Position numbers and translations under genes: made by a program
Part shown: one piece after another, positions 1-9,400 of the stretch
Layout: each line of letters opens with the position of its first letter
How positions within the stretch are numbered: position 1 is the stretch's first letter
Assembly: GCA_004026145.2 (NCBI GenBank)
Contig: CP034993.1
Coordinates: 7,699,566 to 7,763,565, forward strand
DNA length: 64,000 nucleotides
Origin: Takifugu bimaculatus
Lineage: Eukaryota; Chordata; Actinopteri; Tetraodontiformes; Tetraodontidae
Direction of reading: 5' to 3'
Notes under the pieces: model-generated
The model's database searches: none
Told to the model about the DNA's origin: nothing
The model's input: the letters and a program-made list of their open reading frames with translations, nothing else

Positions 1-1153
1 TCATTACCTTTATTTTACATTCATACATCTAAACATTGTACAATAACTTTAATGAGTTTAAAAAAAGGAAAAAAAATCCAAAAACAAGTCCTGAAGATTT
101 ACAACGATGAATTTGCATGTTTTAGTCTTGGTGACGACAAGCATTTAAAAATATCTACAGACACTCACACACGGGGATCAAGGACAAGTGTTGTCCTTGA
201 GTTGTACCTTAATACAGCAGGTCTGAATAAGTGAAGGATTCAGTCACCGTAGAGAAAGGCACATTGAATACACAGTGTATGTACAAACCAAAACGTCTAC
301 ACGAACACAACTGTTACTGTAGGATCAAGAACAATGAGCAAAACTGTAAACTTTCACTTATGGAAAAATTAAAAATAGAATTCACATCAATACAAACACA
401 TTTGAAGCAAAATATTTTCTAGGTCATAACAAAGCCGTACCTTGAAATGCATGTTAACACCTTAGATTGGCTCTGCCCGCAGAGAGCAATCCCACAAATA
501 TAATTACACAATATGTCACAATATTTCTGGAGCCCACCCCCCCCCCCCCAGATCCGTCTGCAACGACAACAGAGTACATCATGCATATGTTCAGACAGCA
601 GCCCCCCCTCAGATATGTCTTCAAAGGATCACCTCCCCCTCCCTCCCCCCTCATTTGTCACATGAATATGGCAACCTGACATGGTGCAACGCGTACACAC
701 ACCTACATAAAAATGCAAAGACAACTCTGTACAGCCACAAATCTTGTCATCTCAAAATATATCAACTGCCCGTCAATCAAAATTTTCAATACTTTCAGAA
801 AAGTAAGTTCTCTGATATAAAATACTGTATTTTCAAAAACAGTTACGTTTACATTCCATCCTTCACAACAAAATAAAGCTTTATATACGTACCTTCAAAG
901 CTTAGAAACACTTCCAACATACATATATTGTTTTTTATATATATATTTAGAACTATATAGAAACAATAAAGTGACTAAGAAGCCATATGTGGCTCTACGT
1001 TCACATGTAGTGGAGACCCGTTTAAAATGGCATAAACAGCCAATTGTCTAATAAACACAGTGTGGCGCTACAATTTTTGATGATTGTACGAGTTGCTTCT
1101 TTAAATTCCAAGGTCGAGATTGCCTCCGCATAATTTTGCTCCCGTCTCCCCCT
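1..1153 (-). other. bcl6: bcl6 3' untranslated region
   Basis: This AT-rich stretch follows the bcl6 stop and has no supported gene on either strand. A minus-strand AATAAA is present at 14-9, so cleavage probably occurs at or just beyond the window's left edge. In transcript sense it contains long G-runs (from the C-runs at 537-549 and 632-650) and an AU-rich part near 900-960. The short open frames across it are chance. Confidence 0.7.
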
Positions 1154-1297
1154 TCAGCAAGTCTTTGTCAAGTCAGTGGGCATGTCTGCCGTCGACATGC
1201 GGTACTGGATCTTGGTGTTAGTGATGGCGCCGTGCTTTTGCCGAAGATGCAACCTCAGCTGACTCTTGTGACGGAAGTGCAAGTTGCATTTTTCACA
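1154..1297 (-). CDS. bcl6: bcl6 coding exon 8: zinc finger 6 and C-terminus
   Basis: The exon encodes finger 6 (CEKCNLHFRHKSQLRLHLRQ) and a short tail containing AITNTKIQYRMSTADM, ending TKTC-stop (human ends PKAC). The acceptor follows a long T-run (GGTCAG|TG). Confidence 0.96.
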   Translation of the reverse strand, partial: CEKCNLHFRHKSQLRLHLRQKHGAITNTKIQYRMSTADMPTDLTKTC

Positions 1298-4200
1298 CTG
1301 ACCAAAAAAAAAAAAAAAGAGAAAAAAAGGTTATATTTTCAAAATATCTAAATACATCAATTCTGTGACCTGGCGGAGGCGGTCGGCCCCCAGCTTACAT
1401 GGTAGGGCTTTTCTCCAGTGTGGATACGCAAGTGGCTCTTCAACGTCTGCAGGTGCCGGAAGCGCGTTCCACAGATCTCGCATGGATATGGCTTCTCGCC
1501 CGTGTGGATTAGCACATGGGCTCGGAGATGAGCAACCTAGAAAAGGGGGGAAAAAAACACATGCAGTCAATTCCATGTAGCTAAAATCCTCTAGACCTGT
1601 CCTTTCTCAACTGAAAGCAAGCCCAGAGGCAGGATGGTAGACATGTTATTACCTGTACAAATCGAGCCCCACATGTCTCGCATTTGTATGGCTTCTCTCC
1701 TGAGTGGATGCGGGTGTGAGTCTTGAGGTTAGCTGGTCTGTTAAACTGAGCACCACAGATGTTACAGCGATACGGCTTCTCTCCTTAAAAAAAACAAAGC
1801 AAAAAAACAGACAGATGCGTGAGGAAATGTTAGAAACTTGGATTTAAAAGAATAAAAGCCTGACGGACCGCGACCGAACCCTTTAGAAGTACCTGTATGA
1901 ACAGTCTTGTGGCTAGCAAGGTTGCCCTTGTAGCGGAAAGCAGCCTGGCAGCGGTCGCACTTGTACGGCTTGTCGCTGTGCACTTGTAGCATGTGCTGCT
2001 TCAGTGCTTCATCCTCAGCAAACTTGGAGTCGCATTCATGGCAGAAGAAGGCTCCATTTTCTGTTCCGAGAGAAACAAATTTGAATTCATTTAGTAACGG
2101 GCCCGCCGGGTCCGAATTGAATTCCGAGCCTAAACAATAAATTCCAAACTTTGTATGGACTTAACGGTCTCACCGCAACTGGAGTCCGAGTATTCCGAGT
2201 GCAGCTCCGTCATCTCTTCAGCTAGATGGGACCTGGAAGTTTTGGGACAGACTTCCGAGTGATGTGAGGATGGAGTACCACAGGTCGAGCAGTTCAGACG
2301 GCTGGAATAGTGCGGAGGTTGGCTTTCACCGTTCCTCAGTGACCCCTCAAGGGCGCTGCCAACGAAGCACGCATATTTAGATACAGTGAAATGAATAATT
2401 TTGTTTCAGAACAATGTAAAAAAATTGCATGGAAATGTCAAACCAAAGAAAAGATTAAAATCCTAAAAGCGCATGAGAACAATAAACCAAAATCTTCCCA
2501 GCGCATCATAGAAATGATGAGGGAACCGTCGTGAGGGAACCTCACCTGTTGATGATGTTATTCAGACGGCTAGCCTGGGGCACAGGGAGGTCCTCGCTGT
2601 GATCGTTGCTCTTGATGGTGGTTTGTGGGTCGAGGTTTTCTGAGTCGCTGGGGTGGAGGTAGGGCTGCAGGCCGTGGCGCTGAGGTGAACGAAGCGTGGA
2701 GTCCTGAATCCCCACCTCCTCCTTCTCCGCACTCTGATTCAACACAATGAACTTGTACTTCTTCCAGTTGCGAGCTTTGGGATCCGGCGTTCCTTGCGAG
2801 GCTGGCGCTCCCGTACCTTGAGACAGGCTTGCGTTCTTGCTGCTGCAGGACTCCGTCTGGGGAATTGGGCTGGCAGTCTGACTTTAGGGGACTCTGCGGG
2901 CTGCTCATGAGGTTCTTGCGTCCCACGGAGGAGATTCCGAGGGGGTAATGCTGATGGATCAGGTCCTCCTCACTGTGCGCAGGGTGATCTTTTCCAGAAT
3001 CTTTCGGGTGATCGAGCGTCAGCACGGGGAACGTGCGTTTTCTTGTGCCTAGAGCAATAGAATGGGTAACCCCCTCATGGCTTTCCTTCCTCATCTCATC
3101 ATCTCTCACAGCCTCCCTCGAAGCGTAGTTGGTGGAGTGAATGATGCTGGAGGAGCTGGAACCCACTGCCCTGGTGTACTCTGCCCTGATCATGTTGGCG
3201 CTGTCATGTGGAGAACAATGCCTGTGGTGGACGCCGCTCTTTGAGAGGTCAGCGAAAGCATTTTTGGCATCAGTCAGCTTGCAGAGAGGGAAGGGGAATC
3301 CTGGAATAGGAAACTGCCCGTAGAGATGATAGTTGCTAGGGGTGGTGACCCCGCTGAACATGTTTGAGCCGTAGGGCCTCCCATCCCTGAACGGAGCTAC
3401 GCGGCTGTGCAGACTGTCGACAACATCATGGGGCCGGTAAGCATGGACATCCTGAGGTAAAACCAAGGGACTGACCAAAAACTCGTCTCTGGACAGCTTG
3501 GCAGCGGGATCACTGTTGATGAAAGGGACAGAAAAAATAGGGAGGTTCAATATTGCCGATATCAGATACACAGATATCGTACAACCGATACTGATATATG
3601 CGGGGTTAACAGAGTTGTGCCAAACAAACATAAATAACTAAAACTACACATTACATGTCTAATATTTTGAGAAGTTTAGCAATAGCTGAAGAGTTTGGTG
3701 TATAACGTGCGTGTTGTGTAAAAGGTGTGTCACTAAAAAAGTAAAAACTGATCATTTCCCTTTTCACTTGCCAATATCGGTCGATAATATCGGACATCTC
3801 TAGAAAACCCTCCCCCACAAATAGTAACTATGAAAAAAGAGAGCTGGAACAAACCTGGATTTGATGAATCGGTGGCAGGTGTCCACGACATGGTCCATCT
3901 GCAGGTAGATGGCGGTGTTCATGATTGCCATAATCAGACTCTCTTTAAGCGTCAGACGGGAGGTGTACATGAACTCCAGCAGGATGGCGAAGCCCTCAGG
4001 GTCCACCTTTGGGTCCAGACTGATGGCGTTAAGGTTGCACTTGTGGGAGTCAGTAAAGATGGTATAGAAGAGCCCACTGTAGCCACAGGAAAGAAACGAG
4101 CCAACGATCAGCGACAAAATCTCAGCACAGGAGCCGAGAACGTGGCTAATGTGATGAAGTCATACCTGCAAGCCATGAGGACGGTCTTGTGTGCACGAAA

Positions 4201-4326
4201 CTGCTGCCTGTTGACCAAGATTGTGACATCTGTGAGAATATCTCTGCTGCGCAGCCGGTTCAAGTTGAGCAGGACATCACTGGCGTGGCGTGTGAACTGT
4301 ATGCAGCTGTCTGCTGCGCAAGCCAT
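1154..4326 (-). CDS. bcl6: BCL6 transcriptional repressor (BTB/POZ plus six C2H2 zinc fingers), eight coding exons
   Basis: This is the B-cell lymphoma 6 protein, a nuclear sequence-specific repressor that recruits SMRT/NCOR/BCOR through its BTB dimer and binds DNA through C-terminal fingers. Coding exons on the minus strand are 4326-4166, 4076-3855, 3512-2546, 2355-2174, 2060-1893, 1783-1653, 1536-1399 and 1297-1154 (stop TGA at 1156-1154). All introns are GT-AG and the phases agree. The exons sum to 2113 nt, one base more than a multiple of three, because of a frameshift near 2856-2862. With one base removed the length is 703 residues, against 706 in human. The start was chosen because it gives MACAADSCIQFTRHASDV, which aligns with the human N-terminus; an upstream in-frame ATG lies beyond the acceptor at 4338. 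The corepressor-groove residues Asn21 and His116 are kept. Whether this is teleost bcl6aa or bcl6ab cannot be decided here. Confidence 0.97.
1399..1536 (-). CDS. bcl6: bcl6 coding exon 7: end of finger 4, finger 5, start of finger 6
   Basis: The exon encodes VAHLRAHVLIHTGEKPYPCE, finger 5 (CEICGTRFRHLQTLKSH) and a third linker ending HTGEKPYH. The acceptor is TTTTCTAG|G and the donor CCAT|GTAAGC. Confidence 0.96.
1653..1783 (-). CDS. bcl6: bcl6 coding exon 6: zinc finger 3 and half of finger 4
   Basis: The exon encodes EKPYRCNICGAQFNRPANLK, the HTRIHSGEKP linker and the first half of finger 4 (YKCETCGARFVQ). The acceptor is TTTAAG|G and the donor TACAG|GTAATA. The finger is cut at the same point expected for BCL6 genes. 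Confidence 0.96.
1893..2060 (-). CDS. bcl6: bcl6 coding exon 5: zinc fingers 1 and 2
   Basis: The exon starts ENGAFFCHECDSKF and contains finger 1 (CHEC ... H-X4-H) and finger 2 (CDRCQAAFRYKGNLASHK), joined by the HSDKPYKC linker typical of BCL6. It ends in the HTG linker at CATACAG|GTACTT. Finger 2 is nearly identical to the human sequence. Confidence 0.96.
2174..2355 (-). CDS. bcl6: bcl6 coding exon 4: linker before the fingers
   Basis: The exon joins in frame after INS and encodes a variable linker containing NCSTCGTPSSHHSEVC and EMTELHSEYSDSSC. It corresponds to the human segment with CTSCGSQSP and SEYSDSSCENG. The acceptor is TTGGCAG|C and the donor TGCG|GTGAG. Confidence 0.92.
2546..3512 (-). 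CDS. bcl6: bcl6 coding exon 3: middle repression region, with a one-base frameshift
   Basis: This large exon holds the poorly conserved central region (RD2/PEST-like). The recognisable landmarks are LPQDVHAYR, SSPQSPLKSDCQPNS (equivalent to the human MAPK-phosphorylated Ser-Pro segment), WKKYKFIVLN (containing the KKYK acetylation motif) and PQASRLNNIIN. The reading frame changes once, between SDCQPNS and TESCSSKN, at 2856-2862. A four-C run in the coding sense (2859-2862) appears to carry one surplus base. Read without correction, the frame stays open for about 100 more codons and stops near 2570, losing all zinc fingers. The donor is AACAG|GTGAG at 2545. Confidence 0.93.
3538..3802. mobile_element. 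Small non-autonomous DNA element (hAT-like MITE) in bcl6 intron 2
   Basis: The ends form an imperfect terminal inverted repeat: left TAGGGAGGTTCAATATTGCC, right (reversed) TAGAGATGTCCGATATTATC. The interior is rich in GATATC/CGATA words typical of a common teleost palindromic repeat family. It fills most of the 341-bp intron between BTB exon 2 and exon 3. Flanks (AGAAAAAA, GAAAACCC) resemble each other but give no clean duplication. Assignment to hAT is from memory of similar fish repeats and is tentative. Confidence 0.55.
3855..4076 (-). CDS. bcl6: bcl6 coding exon 2: second part of the BTB domain
   Basis: This exon runs from SGLFYTIFTD to FIKS and completes the BTB/POZ fold, including MYTSRLTL, IYLQMDHVVDTC and His116. 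The acceptor is CTACAG|T and the donor CCAG|GTTTG. There is no gap relative to human BCL6 through residue 127. The 341-bp intron that follows is mostly filled by the small mobile element at 3538-3802. Confidence 0.95.
4166..4326 (-). CDS. bcl6: bcl6 coding exon 1: first part of the BTB domain
   Basis: This exon encodes residues 1-53 and ends in the split codon after HKTVLMAC. The exon proper begins at 4337, after the acceptor ...TTTGCAG, so it carries 11 nt of 5'UTR. The donor is AG|GTATG at 4165. The segment contains the BTB dimerisation strand and Asn21, which contacts corepressors in the mammalian protein. Confidence 0.95.
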
Positions 4327-4337
4327 TTTCTCAAGAT

Positions 4338-6263
4338 CTGCAAACAAGACAAACATGCTTGACTCCATTTAATGTCTGGATTTTTTTTAGCCGATTTTTC
4401 TTCATGTTGGTACTTCAATAACACAGAGTTGTGTTAATTTTACGACTGTGTTTTTAATCTCCAATTTCTGGTATTTTTTCAAGTGTTTCAGCAACTGTCT
4501 GGGCTTCTCCAGAGGGCGGCGCCATTTATTAAATAAACATTGTCTAGACTTTTAATTTCTACACGGAATAATTTCTGTCTCTCCCGTTGCCTCTTTTTAG
4601 AATCACAAAATGAGTCAATGAAGACATCAACACACAGGGTGGAAACACATTCCAACAGACAAGTGTGAATAAACGCTTCAAGCAATAAAGTTGTACATTT
4701 AAAAAAGCGCAGCAAAAATCTACTGAGGTACATTTTACACTTATTTACAAATATTCAGGAAATGCCGGTCCGTTAAACACATCAATAAACTGGCAGCTGT
4801 AGTTTATACAAATATGTCATTTAGCGCGGAAAACGTTGTCCTGTTATTTTTGTTCACGGTCACCAGGACTGTAAATTACAAAGGGTTTCATTCTGGAGTC
4901 ATTTAATTTATTTTTTATTTTCTAAAAAAAGGCTGTCACATGAATACGAAAAAAAAAAAAACTTAACTCTTGTGTGGTTTCTACCCATTACGCGCTGATA
5001 AAGGTTTTACAGCGGATGTCGTTCTCATTTTTAGTCTCTCTTAAGTTATATGTGAAGCGTTTGGGTGTATTTTAAGTCCGACATTTAATAACAACAACAG
5101 CAAAAAAAGCACCTAATATCTGGTTAGTTTAAGGCCCGTTTGAAATGCGCGTAGATTTATGACAGAATCTAAATCTTAAAACATGTCAAGAAGTTTGTAA
5201 CTGGACCCGTCTGAAAATAGATTCAGGGCAAACTAAAGCCCAAAGTGACACACTCCCTCTAAATGAACGACAAATTCGCGGCAAATAAATAACACTTTAT
5301 ATGGAATCTATGAACTTTGATGCAGACGTTTAACCCTTCAATCTGTTAATAACCAGTCTGCCAATTAAATCACCAGTCACCAATAAATATCAGATTTCAC
5401 ATACACCAGTTTATTGTTTTGAACATGTTCCAACCGGCGCTCAGTGCCGAACTAACACCAAAAACCCAACAATTCGCGTCAACTTAGAGCGCAAAGTGCG
5501 CAGCGCTGCGTGCGTGGTGCAGCACGGTGTCACTGTGGAAACATCCGAGGCAACTCGGTGCAGCGTCGTGCTCAGCAGCCGCGGAAAAGACGCTTCCCAC
5601 GGAGCACTTGTGTTTCCGCCGCAGCGTTATGGAAACAGGGCAGCCGGGTCGGCGCAACCTTTTGCGCTGCGCGACAGCAAATCACCGTCGAGGAGACCAC
5701 CGCGCAGCGACAAAAACCACCCCAGAACCTGCGGCTGCCACGCTGCCTGCAAAGTTATTCTAACAGCGCGTCTGCGACGTTGCCCAATTACACTGCCACT
5801 TCAAGGCAATAAAATCTCACTCCATCAAAACGCGTTTTGAAGGTTAGACAGAGCGATTACTTCCAGTAAAGATCTAGCGCAACTTGGGAGCCTTTAAACA
5901 GGCACACGCCTATTTTTCTTTCTTTTCTTTTTTTTTTTTTTTACCACGGTCCGCTAAACAGACGAAATGACAGTTTTACAACGCGCGTCGGCGCGGCGTG
6001 AGAGGCTCCAGGAAGGCTGTTGCCCGTCCCTCCGCTTCTCCGGTGCGCCGCGCCGAACCAGATGAGCTGTCAGAGGGAGCGGCGCAAGCGCCTGTCACAA
6101 CAGGGGCCACTTCAGAGTTTCAAACTGCCAGCAGCCGCACACGCACAGCGGCCCCGCTTGTCCACAAACACAGCACAGACGGACAAATATCTAAACATCA
6201 CCAAACATACACAGCACACAACAACTTCGCGCCAAATTAGACAAAAAGGAATTTAAAAATCAC
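4338..6263 (-). other. bcl6: bcl6 intron 1, no gene seen
   Basis: This lies between the probable non-coding exon 1 donor (CAG|GTGATT) and the acceptor before the ATG exon. The lower half is AT-rich; roughly 5480-6120 is CpG-rich with many CG dinucleotides, probably part of the promoter CpG island. Open frames at 5496-5840 and 5998-6256 come from this GC-rich composition and match nothing I recognise. Further non-coding 5' exons could be hidden here. Confidence 0.6.
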
Positions 6264-6450
6264 CTGGTAGCGCTTTCCTAGAAACTTCTTGCATCACCAC
6301 TTCTAAGAACCCCAGTTCTAAGAATCAGACGAGCTCAATTCTCGGAATTTGAGTCCGAGATCGTACCATTGTCCCAGGGCAGGGGGAGAGGCGTTTTTTT
6401 TCACCATGTGGAAAACGGAACTTGTTTTAAGGTCTTTTCTACCACCGTAC
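6264..6450 (-). other. bcl6: Probable bcl6 non-coding exon 1 (upstream limit unknown)
   Basis: A good minus-strand donor, CTACCAG|GTGATT, lies at 6264/6263. Immediately upstream of it (higher coordinates) is a cluster of BCL6/STAT-type sites, matching the mammalian arrangement in which non-coding exon 1 holds negative-autoregulation sites. The transcription start is not visible; 6450 is a guess. RNA evidence could shift either end. Confidence 0.5.
6275..6347. promoter_or_regulatory. Cluster of four TTCN3GAA (BCL6/STAT) sites
   Basis: Palindromic TTCN3GAA sites are TTCCTAGAA at 6275-6283, TTCTAAGAA at 6301-6309 and again at 6316-6324, and TTCTCGGAA at 6339-6347. The first is the known high-affinity BCL6 core; STAT proteins bind the same class. 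The position beside the exon 1 donor suggests autoregulation of bcl6. The role is inferred. Confidence 0.7.
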
Positions 6451-9400
6451 GCGACCATTAGACTTGGCAACAGTCAACACAACACACTAATACTATCACA
6501 ATGAGTCCGATATGTCTCATTATCTTATTAATGCGTGCATTATATTTCTTTATTATGTTCCGACACCCCCGCCGTTTTGGTTGATTCCACAGTCACAGGA
6601 CGTAAGGCAGACGACGTCACCACTTCCTCAAACCCAGCCCCCCGAAATTCTCAGAACTGAAATGCTGTTCTCTGCTGCGTGTGATGTGTCTTCCCTTCTG
6701 TGGAACGCGCAGAGCTGACGTGCACAGCACAGTGCGATGTTTTAATTAGGGACGACCGGACACTTCGCCTCTCTCTTAAAAACAAACAAACAATAATAAT
6801 CCAGAAAGCCCTTGTGTAGCCAGATTTCCTGCAGGTATGCTGACTGCATGGGGATGCTTTTAAATCATCATCGGGAGGGTTTGTCATCACATTTACTTTT
6901 CTAGGTGCTGTTAAAGGAGCTGCGTTGCGTTTTGCGTTACGTGCTAAAGTAATTTGTGATTTCTGAGTAAGTGATGCAACGCGGCGTTCTGAAAATCACG
7001 TGACTCTAATATTAAAGCCAAGAAAAACAGATGTGCGTGGAAAAAAAACGACTTAGTGCACTGAGATATATCATATTGTAGTTTTTGATATTGAGGTATT
7101 TTTAAATTGCTGTTTCTCATATTCCAGGATTTTATTGTCTGTCTCTCTGCTTTGAGGATTGTTTTGATCCTGTTTGAGTGGATAACTTATTAAGTGGAAG
7201 CAGTGGTTGTCCCTGCAAAGGCTTCCTGGAAAAGAGATCAATGCAGTGTTGTGATTTATGCCTTTTAACTTTTAATTCAAGGCATGTCCACTAACTGTTG
7301 CATCATGCCAGAGTTTAGAGAGAATAAACCCGAGTTTCTAAAGGTTTCGCTTCACTTGTGTTGTCTTTTATTTCACCCTTTGTCAGTCTGGAACGGCACA
7401 TACTGCTTTGAAAGCCTTAGAAGGCTGGATGTGGCGTAAGTGGACGTTGATCCCGGTCATTGATTTTAATTTCAACATTTGCTGCCAGTCACCTACCTTG
7501 GAAACTTTGCTTGTGGTGATTCCAAATCACGGATTCCGTCTCTTTTATCGGACCATTCAATCCTTGGCAGAGAAGGAACATTTCCTGAGCTGATAATAGA
7601 GAATAAATGCATGTTCATAAAGGTAATTACTAGATACATTTATTGGTGTTACACCACTTAAAGACTCATTAGCATGTAGCTCATTTCAAAGTAATTGGAA
7701 TCTAAATAATGAAACTAATTACATCACCAAAATAATTAAAAAGGCAGGGTACAAACAGACATGACATGCAAAAAAATGTTTTAACGATCTGGGTTTTTGT
7801 ACAAAATAGGTTTTCTCATTTACATGAGTTTGCCTGAGAGAAACTTAACCCTTTGTGCAACAACATTCTCCTCTCGGATCTAAATAACAATTCCCACTGG
7901 ATTGTCCGCATACTTTACAGGAGTTTCTGATTCAGCACTGCCAAAATACAAACTATCCGCAGCTCCAAACAAAGAGCAGCGTCAACTTTATTTCAATCCA
8001 CTTGGGGGACGTTTTAGACACTCCAGCACACTTATGCATAATGCACGGCCATAAACCATCCAGGAGTTAGAAAGGCGATGTGTAATTTACCAAGGCCCCA
8101 TGCTGTGCCTAACTGTAGAGAGAAGAGATAATTACTGCAAATCCTTGGCAAACTCCCGCTCAAAACTACTCCTAGCAAAAAATAAATGACCCACTTACAG
8201 GGGACGGAGAACGTGTGTATGGTGTGATCAACATCGCCCTGTTTAAACAGGTATCTGACATTTACGGCACTTGCACACATGAGCAGCCTAGATCTCCCTG
8301 TGGGCTGCAAAATGCAACAACAGGTCAGGCCACTGAGGACCTGAGCTCTTTGTTAGGGCTGTTCATGTAAAATTAAAGCATGTTGTGACGGGCCAGCACG
8401 ATATAATAACCTCATGCACGGCTGACTCACTGTGAGACACCTCAAAGATGTGTTATTCCTTAGGCTCGGTGCACGATAGGTCATTGAATAGAAATGCCCA
8501 ATGACAAAAGGCCTGAGGCCCGGAGGTTGCCTCACTTCTTTTTTTCCATAAACTGCACACTTTTGTCTCGTTTCACAGCAAATTTCTGCCAACTTCAGTG
8601 TTCATTGTCAGCAAAGATGTGAGTGTAGAGTTTTGTTCTGAGCGGCATGATGCAACCAAGCTGTAACACCAAACAGATAATGCTGTTAGCTACAGAGGTC
8701 TTTTCTAGTTCCTTTCTTTAAAAGAATTTCTTTTTATATTGTTAAGTTACACTTTTTTTTTTTTTTAACTCTGTGTGTCCCAGAAGCATTCCCAGATGCC
8801 GCCCCCCCCCCCCCCCCCCCCCCCCGCCCCCTTGGCCCACAACAAAGTTGAGCACCAAACCCAACTGCACTGCTAATTTCTGATGCATCTGTGGCTACAT
8901 ATTTATACGTTTGCCTTGATCGGTATGCACATACATTCATTTAATGCATTACTTATAACATCTGTTTGATATGTGAATGTAATAATAAATGGATATGTGG
9001 GAGAAATATCAAATATAGAAGTAAGGATGAGCACATTTTACTACAAAACATGCCTTCTCTATTTGGTATTTGTGACATAAAAAAAAGCGTTGCCAGTAAT
9101 TTAACCTCTGAAATCTTTGTCTTTTTCTTATTTGAAAAGGTTCAAATGTAAGAGATCTGAGTGGAGTGTCAGCTTTGTATCAGCTGCCATTACCATTGAA
9201 CCCAGAGTTTTATTCTTTTATTTCAACGTTTCAGCAGAGCCTCTGTGTATACGCTCAATAGTAGACCACTATAAAGTAAACCACTCTGCTGTGTTCTTTC
9301 AACACAACAAAAGGCACTCTGGATGCATTCCATCATTGTTCTTGTCTTTTTTTTCTGCTTAATCAGCTATTTTGCAGATAATCCGTGCGTGTATACGAAC

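Noticed and set aside
2570..3631. 353-codon minus-strand frame as a single protein
   Set aside because: Its start lies in the intron and MITE, and its end is the wrong frame after the frameshift; only the middle is bcl6 exon 3.
3830..4372. 180-codon plus-strand open frame
   Set aside because: Antisense to bcl6 BTB exons 1 and 2; no recognisable domain.
5496..6256. Several overlapping plus-strand open frames
   Set aside because: Explained by the CpG-rich bcl6 intron 1/promoter block; no similarity recognised.
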